Below, piece by piece: positions 24,356 to 36,290 of a stretch of DNA of 64,000 bases. The translations under genes were made by a program, and so were the position numbers. Source of the DNA: Opeltia flavorubescens. Its lineage: Eukaryota; Ascomycota; Lecanoromycetes; Teloschistales; Teloschistaceae. Every line of letters starts with the position of its first letter. Positions within the stretch are counted from its first letter, which is position 1. The notes under the pieces were generated by a model. That model made no database searches. It was given only the letters and a program-made list of their open reading frames with translations, and was not told the origin of the DNA. The stretch spans positions 62,001-126,000 of the forward strand of contig KE546969.1 in NCBI GenBank assembly GCA_000442125.1, given 5' to 3'.

Positions 24356-25908
24356 TTACCCTCTCTGCGGCGGAGTCATCTCAACCACAAACTCCTTCAA
24401 CCCCACCTCCCTCTCTCTACTCCCACCTCCACTCCCCCCACTTCCCAAATCCCTTAACGTAATATCACTCTCACTCCTCGTTGTCGTTTCCCCATCATAC
24501 TTATCCCACCCCCCAGCATCCTCCTTCCACGCCCTCGGCGCTTCCCAGTCCGAAATTGTAGGATGCTGATCACTCCTCAACGCATTGCGTTCAATATCCT
24601 GATATTGATCTGNATTGGCGATCTTATTACCAGTCTTGCTGTGCGGTTTGCTGTGAGATTTGCTGTTATTGGAGCGATTCGAGCGGTTCGAGCGTGTAAT
24701 CCTAGATCGCAAGGTAGGAAGCCAAGTCGACAGGATGGAGAGTTTTTTGAACATTGGAGTCAAGGTGGGAAGGGAGGCGACGATGATGGAGAAGGAGAAT
24801 TCGATTGATACTGTGGTGAAAGAAAAGGGGTGGGTTAGTTGATAGGCTCTAATCTTACTTGACTGGTTGTGATTCTGATGTAGGGTGCTGATAGTAGGAG
24901 CAGAAGGAAGAAAGACTCACTCCAGACTTTGACTCTTGTAGCATAGTAATTGTCGCCTTCTTTGTCTGTGTTGTAGAGGATGTATTGTCGGACGATGGAT
25001 ACGGCACATATACTGCCATGAAAAAATATCAGCAGCTGTTATATCAGTCTCAAAGAGTGAAGAGAGTGGGTCGTACAATATTCCCGTGGCAAACACAGCC
25101 GCTAGACCCATTTTCTTCTTCGTAGTGACATGCAAGTTCCACACCATAGGGATCGGCAGGATAAGTATCGCAAAATCGGTGATGACATTGCAAAAACCAT
25201 GGATGTTGATCACGTCGTACGATTTAATGGGGCATTTAGTCGAAGGTGCGATGTAGAGATGCAAGTCAAAACTTGCTTTAATGGGTTTGCAGGCGAAAAT
25301 GCAGAGAAGGAGAGAGACTGTGGTCCATATAGCGAGGACGGCGGCGATAGTCCAGGATGCGATGCGGAATTTGAGATCGACATGGAAGATGCGATGGAGG
25401 AAGAGAAGGAGGGAAAGTTTCGCAAGAGTACAGCCAAGGATGTAGAGATAGCTGCTGATGACGCCCGTCTGTGATGGTTTTAGTACATTCAACACGATCA
25501 TCGTAAGGGAACAGGGGGCATGTATTTGGACTGACCACGAGTAAACCGTTATAGTATTCTGGTAGCACGTCATAGCTATGTCTCCCACCACCATACTGGA
25601 ATCGTTGAATGAAGTCCGACGTCACGAAACCCACAAAGGTTGCATAAGCCATGAGACATAAATCTGTTCACTCTCTGTCAGCTTCGATCTTGATAGATGG
25701 TGTCTTCGATCAGTCTCAACATACAATCCTCCCATCCAGGGGCCCTTATAATTCTGAACTTCGTGTAGCATCGAGCGAGGACGACCAACGTCGCAAGCCC
25801 GAGGCCTACAGAGTCCGCAACACTGGCCATCCATGCTGTAGATGGTGGGCTGTTGTAGTAGTTGTGAGGATGATTAACGATGTCGTTTGCTGATGTGTTA
25901 TTCACCAT
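24356..25908 (-). CDS. PTH11-like rhodopsin-domain integral membrane protein
   Basis: Five exons: 25908-25725, 25663-25536, 25468-25077, 25012-24921, 24810-24356; introns of 61, 67, 64 and 110 bases; 416 residues. Seven hydrophobic helices are visible, with family landmarks: APGWEDYLCLMAY after helix 1, YLYILGCTLAKLSLLLFLHRIF, CKPIKASFD, the VINIHGFCNVITDFAILILPIPMVW helix and FATGIFICAVSIVR. The final helix (FSFSIIVASLPTL) leads to a long cytosolic tail with RSN repeats and Ser/Gly-rich acidic segments. An N at about 24613 makes one residue unknown. Family members are thought to be surface sensors, some G-protein-coupled; the ligand is unknown. I see no CFEM domain. Confidence 0.88.
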
Positions 25909-27789
25909 GTTGGCGTCTTAGGTTGAAAAGGTGCACGACAAGCGGTATAATCGATAGAGAATGGCACCAGAAGCAGGTGGATCCAGAAAGGGAAACCACT
26001 GCCTTTTGATGGCGCGGGGAGTGAATTCCATCCCATTACGACATGGTGTTCCTGCCGAAGAGAAGAGTGCACAGACTCTAGCGTACTTAAGGGTTGATCA
26101 AAGCAGTCCGGTGTTGCCGTACCTGGTCCTCTGAAGAAGCACATCGGAGAATTTCCAAGGATTGCCATGTGGTTTTCGGGAAATTTTGTATGCACGTCAA
26201 CGGCGGTCCAGCTAGGCAGGACAGATAGGTGAACCAAAGTATTGGTATAGGATTTGATTCGGGCGCATACGTAATAGCCGTTCTGCTAGTGTTGCAACGT
26301 TGGTTCGTGGCTTGCCACGAGATGGTACCAAGCATATGCTAGGAGGTGTTAGCTCCGCTCGACCAGCTTTACCCCAGACCTATGGCTCGCATATCGTCAT
26401 TGGCAAGATGACGGGCCTTCTCTGGTATGCTTGTCTTCGAAGGCTATATCCAATCGGTGTAGCAGCGCAGTGTCTTCCGATCTGCACCATGCGCGAAATA
26501 ATGAGAGGACTCCTGTTGATCAAGTGTGCTTGTACGGCTCCTCGGTTGCTGCTTCGAAGCTGAGAGCTCTGAGAAGACGCTTTGGCGTCTGAAGTTGCAA
26601 GTCTTGGTTAAGTATACCACTTGATCCGAACGCTACATGCCGAACAATTTGGACACGGACTTGAGAAATTACTGTCCCCGTAAGCTTCAAAGACTATATG
26701 AGAGAAAAGTACGCTAGAGAATACAACTACCATTGATAACGTTAGTTGCTGCTTCAATCAAGGTCTCTGTGTAGACAAAGTGGAGCGACGGTCTAGATTC
26801 GAACCTCTTCGTCGTACAGTTTTGATGAAGTAGAAAGCAGGTTCAAGGATATATAGTATGCTTGGTATGAATAATGTGCGACCTGTGAGCAAATATTATG
26901 TTTTCAAATTTACGAGGCAATAATCATTATAACCGGTGAGTGCAGCGATTTCGGAATAATAATTCCGCAGTGACGTCTCAGTATCAGGTCATAACGTAGC
27001 CAGTCTAATAGCAGGCAGTGAGTCTTTGTGTCTTATGGTAGTCATCTTCGTTCTTCACCACAGAAAGCTCTGTAGTCCTCTTGCGCGTTGAGCAGGCAAG
27101 TCATGGGCGCCTCAACGGTATGTTCCGCAGTCGGATTTCATTCGTGTATCCCCCGTATGGCTGTGGCACAAACCTCGGCATGCAGCGAGGAAATTATCGA
27201 TATCACAAGCGCGTCCCAGATGCTCCCCGAGCGAGTCCTGTGTGTCTGTGAATCCTTGTTGTCGTTGAATATGGTCTTGCCATAAACCGCCGTCGCAAAG
27301 TGCCATCGCACGAACATCCGTCCATGCATGCGAAAGCGTTGAAACAGGTTAAAAAGTTTAGGGGCTCCCTTATGATAGTAGCGTGGCAATTAGGTACAAT
27401 AAGTTCACTCCAAGTATTCAGTGAACAACGTCATCGCAGAAACGGAGAAGATTATCTGTTCCACCAAACGAGGTAGCCCTATAAGGACGCTTCGATCCAG
27501 AAAAATAGTCCCGGTGTGACAGTAACTATTCCTCAGTGCCCTTAGTGTCGTGGAACAATAACATATAATTGGTGAAATTGGCCGATCTCGTACACATCAT
27601 GAAGCCTTTTCCTAGAAGGCACAAAAGCATCAAATAAGGTTTGCACATACATAAGCTTCCCTAGAACCGAGAAACAATATTGTTGACATAGTGCTCAACT
27701 AAATTCTTCTCCACCTCTGCGAAATAGTATAATCCTCACCGGTATACCCCAATCATGAGCCCGTCATTACCCCTTGCTCACCAATAGAC
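25909..27789. other. intergenic, nothing recognised
   Basis: About 1.9 kb between two PTH11-like genes, with only short unrelated frames on both strands. No repeat, tRNA or small secreted-protein gene could be supported. Confidence 0.5.
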
Positions 27790-29227
27790 TTAGACAGATG
27801 ACATGGTCTCCACGTCCGAGGTTCCCACGCCGGTAGATCTTGAAGGTATGAAGTTGGAGACCAGACTAATCTGCCACCAATGCCCGCCATCAGATCTCTT
27901 CCTAGCTTTGTAACTGCTCTTTGAGTATTTCCCAAGATCGCTAGGCATCGACGAGGAAGTACCGATATCCCAAGATCCAAAAGCTCCCGAATCCGTATCC
28001 TTGCCTCTTTCGAGATCCTGAGGTTGCGCCACCACGAAGTTTTTAAAGGTAGTACTTTCATCAGATTCCCAGATCTCCTTGCGCCGACCCATCGGTGCAG
28101 GCTTCGTGGGTATTAAAGGAGGGGTCGGAGTCTCATCTGATGGGAGAGTTGGAGAGAGATGCTTTCCCCCCTCTCCGGAAGAAGAGCCACCGGTCCGAAG
28201 TAACGTAGGAAGCTTGCGCTGCAAGAATATCATCGGAGAAGCTCTCTTCTGCGGTGTTCTCTGCTGTTTGGTAACGAAGACTGAGCGGAATGCCGTGAAA
28301 GAGACCATCATGACGGCCGTACAAGCTTCCATCTGTTGCCAAAAAGTCTCCCAGACGACGTCGAAGGAGTGGACAGGGGTGCGGATTCCGGATGCTTTGA
28401 CGATGCAGATGATGATCATGACGATACTTAGGCAAAGGAAAGCGCCGATGCCTAGCTTCTGGCGAGCTCTGATGCGGACTTTCCAGAGGAGGCTGATTGG
28501 GATGGAGATGACTGGATGATGGATCAGTACCAGCTCCGATCTCCGAGAGTGGAATGGCACTGACGGAGAAGATCTGTTAAGATATCAAGGCACTTCGCTA
28601 CGACCCCGACGACTAAAGTCCGATGGAATAGAGAACCCTGCAGACAAACGGCTAGATACAGGATCGGTTAGTCAACTACGGGATATTCATCAAAGGAAAC
28701 TCACCAGCGCTCGCGTCAATACGAGGGCAAGCGATGAACGTTTCGCAAAGTGAAAGTGCGCCGAGTAAAAATGTAATCACCATGACGCATTGCCAGTAAA
28801 TGACCATCGGCCTCAACCGATCAACCAACTGTCTGAAAAAGATTAAGTAGCAAAATTTAGCTGCATAGATGACCATCCACGAGAACACTGTGTATGCGTC
28901 CAAAATCGATACAGTATGGACGGTGACGCCCGGTAGGTCCGAAATTGGAAACGGCAGGGTCTCCAGCTGTCCGAAGTTGAGCCTTTCCTGCAGATACTCT
29001 CTCGGGACCAAGTCGAGGAGCAGACCGGTGGAAGCTGTGAGACAAACGCATGCAAATAACAAGAGCGTGTCATCGAGGGTGATGCGCGGGACAGGGTGTA
29101 GGCGTATGAAGGTTCGAGAGGCAGCCGCCATGATCGCTAGAGCGAACATCGCTCCAGAAGCGCCCTGGACAGATATGAGCTGGCTTAGAGCCCATCGCGG
29201 GTAGTCTTCGACAAACCTTAAAAGCAT
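27790..29227 (-). CDS. PTH11-like rhodopsin-domain integral membrane protein
   Basis: Three exons: 29227-28705, 28651-28565, 28511-27790; both introns are 53 bases and the first has a perfect TGACTAAC branch site. 443 residues. The ATG at 29227 (MLLRFVEDYPRWAL) is chosen; the frame is open further upstream but only from a non-ATG codon. Helices include ASGAMFALAIMAAASRTFIRL, DTLLLFACVCLTA, AYTVFSWMVIYAAKFCYLIFFRQL, MVITFLLGALSLCETFIACPRID and, across the last intron, DILTDLLLISIPISLLW. The tail of about 180 residues is Ser/Pro-rich and basic. Role as for the family: a putative surface sensor. It lies 1.9 kb upstream of a distant relative transcribed the same way, but the two differ greatly in length and intron layout, so recent duplication is unlikely. 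Confidence 0.86.
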
Positions 29228-31175
29228 TTTCACTGATTCTGATCTTGTGCGTAGCCATTTTGAGTTGTCCAGCAAGCGATATCTGTCCGGGATTATTGAT
29301 AGAATCTTCTGCGGGGTCCTCGTGTAGCAAGAAGGTCCTACGTTCACTTATAGTCTTCGTAAAGAAGGCAAATCATTATCAGCACACCTCAAATGATTTT
29401 TCACAAATGTAATGATTCTGATTGGAGCATAGAAAGAACTGGATGTTGAACAAGATCGGCAATGAAACTCAGTAACGTGCGGCAACGCATGCAGAGTGCT
29501 TAATCGAGAAAAGAAACGGGATCGGGGAATACAGCGAGCACGCCGCACACTCCCCATAGTTCCTGCTGCAACGCGACAGGATCTTTCAAAGCTTAGGGAA
29601 GGAACCGCACGTGATAGTATCTTTGACAAAATTTGGGATATGTCATGAAAGAAATGTCCTAGAATTATCCGGCGGAGATTCCCGAATTTGGCGCAGAGTC
29701 TCCTGGCAATCTTCAAAGGCAATATTGAGTTCTTGTCATGGAAAGGTTGCGACACAATCCCAAAATGTCGTCAGATATTCTCCGTGATCAAGGTGATGAC
29801 TGCAGCTCGGTGGCTTGCAGCATCGCAGCACGGCTGAGAAGGCAAAGCACGGTGCGTCCCCGTTTCAATCACTTAAGCCTGAATGTTGTGACCACGGAAG
29901 ATGATGGCTCAAGTTTGCGTGCTTGCCCAAAATTAAGCGGACGGCCCGGACCCTAAATTGTGGGCATTTCGCGAACTTGATATCTGGCAACGGCGTAGTA
30001 GGATCATCTCGGAGTTTAAGGATGTTTGTGGACGAATGAGGTCGAAGCTTGAAACTTTCCATTGAGGTCCCATGTGGCGGGGCACATAGCCCTGCATGAC
30101 GCCCTAATTTTTAAGACGTGTGGATGATTGAATACGAGCCTGTCGTCTATGTAGTGGGGCTCACACCACTTGCGAACTTTCTCTGCAGGCTCAGGCCATT
30201 TAGATCGGGGCTCATTCAGCAGCGTAGGGGAGAGTCCAAAGACATCCAATCGCAATACCATGGCGATCTAACGCCAAAGTTTGAGAGAAGGAGATTAGTA
30301 ACACATGCGGAAAGTTGAGATAGTCCTCCGAGGTGGTGTACACATTTATCAAAGAACATGGATGAATACTTCTTTCCATCAACTTGCCAAGAGCGCTAAG
30401 AAGAAGCCAGCGGTAACGCCCAATGAACAACGAGCTTGGCACTGCTTAGTAACTGACTGCGCCCCTTTCCAAATAGTCAAGAAAATCGTGAATTCAACCT
30501 AGGGCGTTCGGGTCTACGTGGTGTTGATTAGCTATTTTCTATCAACTACAATAGCTTAGTCTCATCCATCGATCATCTCCCCCGATTCATGACGCCTCGT
30601 CTCTACAGCCCAAGAGCAAGATATTTAGCAGTCATAAAGTCTGACAATGACTTTCTCTACTATTCAATGGCAGCGAGGGTTAAGTTAGCCTTATGACGAA
30701 TCGTANAAATACAAACTATAGAAACAAAAGTCGGTGAGAATAATGAAAACGAACTGTGCAATAATTATGTCTATTGCAAATGGACCTCAAGTCCACAGTG
30801 CTCGGTATCTAGGCGAGAAATAGGAGAGACGACAGAGCTTTATGGAGTGAGTACTGGTTACTTATGTGATTATGGTAGATGGAGGATGAGCATCCTTAGT
30901 ATTAATATTATTCTCTAATATAAAAAACTTTCAATGTCCCTGCCTGGCTGTCTTTTCCATTCGTGTCATCTCACATACCCTCATAATTGATGCCATCCTG
31001 TAGAATGCCACACTTGATACCGTGTCATCATCACCTTCCCCGTCCCCAGTTTAGCCATTGTCTCCAGTCTTCCCGATAATCTCCGCCCTTTCATCACCCA
31101 CAGTGCTCTAGTCACCTATACCTCTTACGCCAGCTCCGTTCGCCTCTGCCGAGGTCTGGTTGAAATCACTGCTAG
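29228..31175. other. intergenic, nothing recognised
   Basis: About 1.9 kb, with an N at about 30706 and an AT-rich patch near 30895-30930. Several 60-135 codon frames on both strands lack ATG, splice support or family resemblance. Confidence 0.5.
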
Positions 31176-32600
31176 TCATATAGTACTGATCGATCCGTTA
31201 GTAAACAATTGATTATTGGGGTGAATTAGCTGTGTCTGTACACGCTCACTACGCTTCAGCCAGAACTGAATCCAAATCCAATCGGCACCTCCATCACTAG
31301 CCCTCAGTCCTTCTCCAATCAACGCATTTATAGATGGATCATCACGGTCAAAATCCGAATGTCTAGCTGCGATAAGACGTTTAACAATGCCAATGTGATA
31401 ATTGGTGGATAAGGCAGACTGGATAGCGGTTCTTAGATGTTCGGTGGTAGGCGAGACGCCAAGATTGAAGCAAGCAAACCTGTTGTACCTAACAAATATT
31501 CTACCATCGAAATGATATTCATCAAGGTTTTCGTTCAAGTCGACGACCTTTTCGAAACGGGTGTCGTCAATGTCGCAGGAACGAGGTCCTGATGCTAGAA
31601 GATCAACTACGCGATAGTTATTCCCTTCAATCGCATCCATCAATCCGATGGAGGCCAATTTCATCAGATCGGTATTATCTAGGAATGCTTTCGCAATCAG
31701 AAGGCTTTCGAGGAAATACACCTTCTCCTCGGTCCATGGTCCGGTAAGCAATTTCCGTGGAATCATGTCATAAGGTTTAGGGAAGAATACTGATCTCCAT
31801 ATCCTGGGTCGATCTCGTTCGCTGCCCTCATATTTTCGACGAGCAGCTCGCTTCCAGGTATTGCCCGCCTCGTTGCGTTCCTTCTGCCATGACTCAATCG
31901 TCACAAGGCCGCTGCCAGGGCCAACTTCAAGAACGATCTCGGTCAGGGGATCGTCCGGAAACCAAGATCGTGCCGCAAGCGAAGAAGCTATAGTGCCTGC
32001 GCGAACTTCATGCCAGGAACCGTCCTTTAGCTCAAAGTCGATCATGGCGCTGATCTGGCTAGACCCCATGTAACGCGCCCTCTTCGTGTCTTCGACCCGC
32101 TGAGTCAGCCTGGCCTCTCTCTGGTTACGATCACCATGTCCATTTCCAAATCCCTCATGAGTTTCCAGATCGACTGGCCATTGAACAAGACTGTGAACGT
32201 ATTCCCGAACCACCGACTCCCTCACAGCCTCTCCATCCTCCCACAGAAACCCCCTGTCTGGAAATTCACGCAGAATAGTATTCGTGATGAAGTTCTCCAT
32301 GTACAGTTTCATGAATGTCCAAGTACACCAGCGACAAGCCAGGATTTCGGACTGCAGCCTCGCGATAGCATGTTCGACCTTTCCATCTTCAGGAACCGAA
32401 ACGCTGGCGGCAACCTCATCGTGATATCGAAGATTGCGTAACCCATCACTCGAGAAGACTTTAAGCATCAATTTCAGCTTTGTGCTAGTAGATGAGAGGA
32501 CCAGACCGAGTCGATGAGATGCTCTTGGGAGATTCAGGTTCAGGGATTCGAGGAAGATGGCTTCGATGATTTCGTTGGGGAGGTTGTCCAGCTGAACCAT
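31176..32600 (-). CDS. F-box-like protein
   Basis: A single exon of 474 residues from the ATG at 32600; the frame runs 11 codons further only from a TTG. The N-terminus QLDNLPNEIIEAIFLESLNLNLPRASHRLG is the fungal F-box pattern (LPxEIxExIFLxSLNxNLPRAS). F-box proteins bridge substrates to SCF ubiquitin ligases through Skp1. The rest (FPDDPLTEIVLEVGPG, WTEEKVYFLESLLIAKAFLD, then ankyrin-like helical pairs such as LRTAIQSALSTNYHIGIVKRLIAARH) matches the usual large fungal F-box family in which the F-box is followed by a substrate-side region of unknown specificity. No introns needed. Confidence 0.8.
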   Translation of the reverse strand: MVQLDNLPNEIIEAIFLESLNLNLPRASHRLGLVLSSTSTKLKLMLKVFSSDGLRNLRYHDEVAASVSVPEDGKVEHAIARLQSEILACRWCTWTFMKLYMENFITNTILREFPDRGFLWEDGEAVRESVVREYVHSLVQWPVDLETHEGFGNGHGDRNQREARLTQRVEDTKRARYMGSSQISAMIDFELKDGSWHEVRAGTIASSLAARSWFPDDPLTEIVLEVGPGSGLVTIESWQKERNEAGNTWKRAARRKYEGSERDRPRIWRSVFFPKPYDMIPRKLLTGPWTEEKVYFLESLLIAKAFLDNTDLMKLASIGLMDAIEGNNYRVVDLLASGPRSCDIDDTRFEKVVDLNENLDEYHFDGRIFVRYNRFACFNLGVSPTTEHLRTAIQSALSTNYHIGIVKRLIAARHSDFDRDDPSINALIGEGLRASDGGADWIWIQFWLKRSERVQTQLIHPNNQLFTNGSISTI

Positions 32601-33628
32601 AGTCGCGATACCCAAGGTCAGAAGGATCACCAATTAACGAGGGATGTGCTAGAATGATTTGACTAGTGACTCATACAGGGACGACAAGTACCCAGGACTG
32701 TTGGAGACGACTACGGACCGAAACGACTTGAACGAAACTCCTTGCATAAGGAAACGTTGCGAAATGCTTGGCGTTCGTCATCAGCATTCATCAGGCAACA
32801 ACTTACACATGGTTTTCTTAGGGGGTATCCCGCGAGGAGACACCTACAAAAGAAGATGATGATGACCAGTCCTTCAGCGATACGTCAGAGGGTTAAGGTC
32901 TGTATACGAACTGCGCAGGGGCTCGTGAGATGTTTGCATTAGTCAAGAGGAGCACTCAAAGGGGAATGTAGTCTTCACAAGGTGATCGAAAGTCATTATT
33001 CGACAACATGTCAGACAAGAAATCCACGATTAAATGAACACCTCATTCGATCAAAACGTCTCCTCGCGAGTGATTTGCCGCATATCTATCTCCTTGGCTT
33101 ATCTGCAGCAGAAATGAATAAGCCAATTGATAGCTGATATGGTGAGTCACGACTAATCACTTAGATTACCGATTTTCCCCTTTCTCATCCCGATTCAATG
33201 AGGGGTTCTCCAAATAACCTGCTGCGCCGCCTCGCAAGGTTTCTAGCTCTGTCACGGGATTCTGATGGGTAAGCCTCACTCACATCTTGTTCCCCAAATC
33301 ACTCCACATCTTCATGACCCAACACCTCAGCCTCATCTCAGAGCCTTCTCCATCGATATAGCTACCCTCTATCATTTATTTCAAATGTGATAGAACAGCC
33401 ATCATGCGCCCCCACGGCATTCGCCAGCAGNCCAGGAATTCTTCTCCCAACAAAAGCCTTTGAGAAGGAGACTGGGCGCAATAAAAGCTGACAATCTCGA
33501 ACCGAGACACGCTAGAGGATAACTTCCTCGTAAAGTAGGGCCAGGACTACGCCGATGCTCGAACACCATCCATTATCCCTCCTCAAGTATGCTCAACCTG
33601 CTAAACAACAGAAGTATCCCAGTTGCCT
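32601..33628. other. intergenic, nothing recognised
   Basis: About 1 kb, with an N at about 33431. It separates the F-box gene start from the stop of the first secreted paralogue. No feature recognised. Confidence 0.45.
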
Positions 33629-34927
33629 TCAAGCCGTATCCCTACCAGGCGGAAGCTCCGACTTCACATCCAAGATGATGTTCTTATCCGCGCCTGTGTA
33701 CATTCATTCCAGTCAATGATAGCGTGGAAAAGGATATTCCCTCCCCACTCAGAAACCAGACAAGTGAGAAGGACATACCGATAGCAAAGGCCTGACCGTC
33801 TAGTCTATGATAGGCGCACTTTCCGTTGATGGCAACCATATTCTCCCAAATACTATACCAGCTTGTAAGACTTGGGGGTCCCGTGTTGTCAACCGTCGCT
33901 ACGCAATTTCCATCCTCTTCATAGTCGAAAAGGATTCACAAATGTCAGTATCAAGGATTTCAGATCGGATGGTATCGCTGAACACAGATGAAAACTGCGA
34001 AGTGGACGGTGACGGGAGGAAGAAAAAACCTCCTTGGGCAGCAGACCTCTGATCGTTGGGTATGAAGAAATGAGAAATATCACTTACGATTAGAAAGCAC
34101 CTGTGGTAAAGCTACCTGAACGCCAGGCTCTCCCTCCTGCCCAAAGACTTGCAGATTCTTATCAGCACGCATATAGTGCACAATATATGTACAGCCTTCT
34201 GGGGGCGGTGAACCTCCAATAGGTCCGAAACAGCGCACGGTGGGTACGTAAGAAGTCATGGTGAGAGACAACCGACCATGTTGGCCTTTGAATGATATTC
34301 AGTCAGCGCAAAAGTACGGAAGAACGATGGGGAGGAAGGAATAACATACCAATACCAGTCGCAGTCCCACCTACTCGCCCAGCTCCGCGAACCATACAAT
34401 CATGTAAGAGTCTGTTCGCCGCGTGCCGGAAGTCCAACATGCTGACTTCATCGGACATATCATCACGGGCGATAGTGACATCGAAGTAGCACAGTCCATC
34501 ATCTAGCATAACGCACCAAATCACTTTAAATTCCATTCCAGCCCCATTCACAAAAGTACCCTAACATCGGTTCGGTTCAAAAAGAAACTCGCATACCACT
34601 GATCCAACGCCAAGGTAGTTCAAGCGGAAACCGTCGTGATCCACCCCGAGTCCCCATCTCAAAAATCCTTGTATCTGCCCTTATATCCATGTACGCATTG
34701 ACGCAGCTACCCAGATCAAGGCGCCGACCATATTTGTTGCCGTCGCATTGGATTCGCGGTTCACCGAATAATGGTGATGTTATTCCTTGTAGACTTTGCG
34801 TAAAGTTTGGACCATCGCCTTCGAGATCATTGAGCGCGAGGCTAGTCGGAACCACTGCAGCTAGTATCAAATTGAACCATAGCACAGTATAAGTAAAGGT
34901 AGAAAACAGATAAAGCCTTCTATACAT
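33629..34927 (-). CDS. secreted eight-cysteine protein, tandem paralogue 1
   Basis: Five exons: 34927-34597, 34502-34350, 34285-34088, 33916-33779, 33693-33629; introns of 94, 64, 171 and 85 bases, all phase 1; 294 residues. A signal peptide is clear (hydrophobic FTYTVLWFNLILAAVVP). Eight cysteines sit in motifs shared with the paralogue at 36291-37769: IQCDGxxYG, GSCVNAY, DDGLCYFD, LHDCM, VRCFGP, PEGCTY, DGNCVATVD and INGKCAY; this predicts four disulfides. The WISDDGLC motif is rebuilt across intron 1 and supports the model. The third acceptor (33917) is the least certain. I know this pattern as a recurrent secreted family in ascomycetes but can name no Pfam family or activity. Extracellular location is inferred. 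Confidence 0.82.
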
Positions 34928-36290
34928 CTCTCTTTCCTCCTACAAGCTTCCATCTCAGCAACTTCTTGCAAACGAGAAAATCTACTCTACCATGCCGACC
35001 GGTGCGCATAGGCAAGATGCAGCCGCATTAGCGAATTAGTGGAGGAAGGTCAAAAATAGAACGCGCTTGAGCCTTTGATATTGAAGCGCATAGGACAGGA
35101 CATCTTTAGCGTGCAGTTGCAAAAGAGCAGTCATAATATTTTTCATGCTTCGAAGACCCAAATTGGAAAAAGGTCCTACAAAGATTTGTTCCTACAAGCC
35201 TACCTAGCCCAAGAAAGCTACGAACTGAAAGGATTTCGGATTCCAGAGAACCACAAGAGGTCCTTTTCTATCACCATCGTCAACAACAAGTCAGAACAGT
35301 AATGAAAATCACAAAAAAAACGAAGGATCAAATCAAAAATATAAATGTGCAATATGATTGTCACGAAATGATACATATGTATGATTTTTCCTGCAATAGA
35401 ACGACTACAACATAATAAGAAATGCTATACTTTCATACTGCATCTCTCCTGTGAAGACCCTTCGTCAAATCACTTACTTACTTCTCGCTCCCATATCAAC
35501 CTTGGAGTGCTTCAAGTCCGTCCCCGTTCCATAGCCAAAAATAGAATAATCCTTTACAGGACTATCGCCTCTCCATCCCTTGTCCTCTTTCTCCTCAACG
35601 TGTGGGTCATCACCATCATCGCCCATGAAAACATTCCAAATGTCCGAATTGATCTGAATGTCCCAGATCTCCTTTCGTAATGTGAATTAGAAGTGCGTAT
35701 ATAGGAATTGGATCGTCCTCTGCACATTTAGAGCAACTGGATCCTCAGACTTTGAGACTTGAGATTATTTCGTGCACATTACCGATACATCGATGGCACA
35801 GAAAAGAAATCTAATGAATCCACTCCATCAACTGTCTCTCACCGGTCGTGAGATCATGGACAAGACAACTACAATCATCCACAGTCTAGATATATCGTGA
35901 AGCCTCTATTTATCCCCATCCGCTCGGCAGCCTGGAGCTTTGCAACAGAAGACAAGGTACAACCAGCCTCATGTCTCGAGATATCGATACGTGATTGATT
36001 CTTTTACCAGGCGGTTTTAAACTCTTGCACAAAATTAAAGACCACCAATTGAGAGAGTTTCCTATGTAAAACACATCGTCTTTATCGTCTTTCTCCAATG
36101 ACCCTCCTCGAATTAGAGACGGAGCAGAGAATTTGTACAGAAGTTCCCATTTGTGTTTGTAAATACCGATTATTCCGTTTCCATAATCCCTAATCCCGAC
36201 ATCGAACGTTCATCTAGCAATGCATTTCTAAATCATTCTAATCTTGCTGTTATCATATCTTTATTGGAAATCCCCCCCTGCTCTGGTCGA
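34928..36290. other. intergenic between tandem paralogues
   Basis: About 1.4 kb, AT-rich, holding the promoter of paralogue 1 and 3' region of paralogue 2. A 75-codon frame at 35075-35302 starts at TTG and is not supported. Confidence 0.5.

Noticed and set aside
26790-26812. GGTTCGAATC-like T-loop on the minus strand, possible tRNA
   Set aside because: The flanking bases do not pair into a T-stem and no acceptor, D or anticodon arms could be drawn.
24356-29227. Recent tandem duplication of two PTH11-like genes
   Set aside because: Different exon numbers, intron sites, lengths and tails; only the seven-helix fold is shared.
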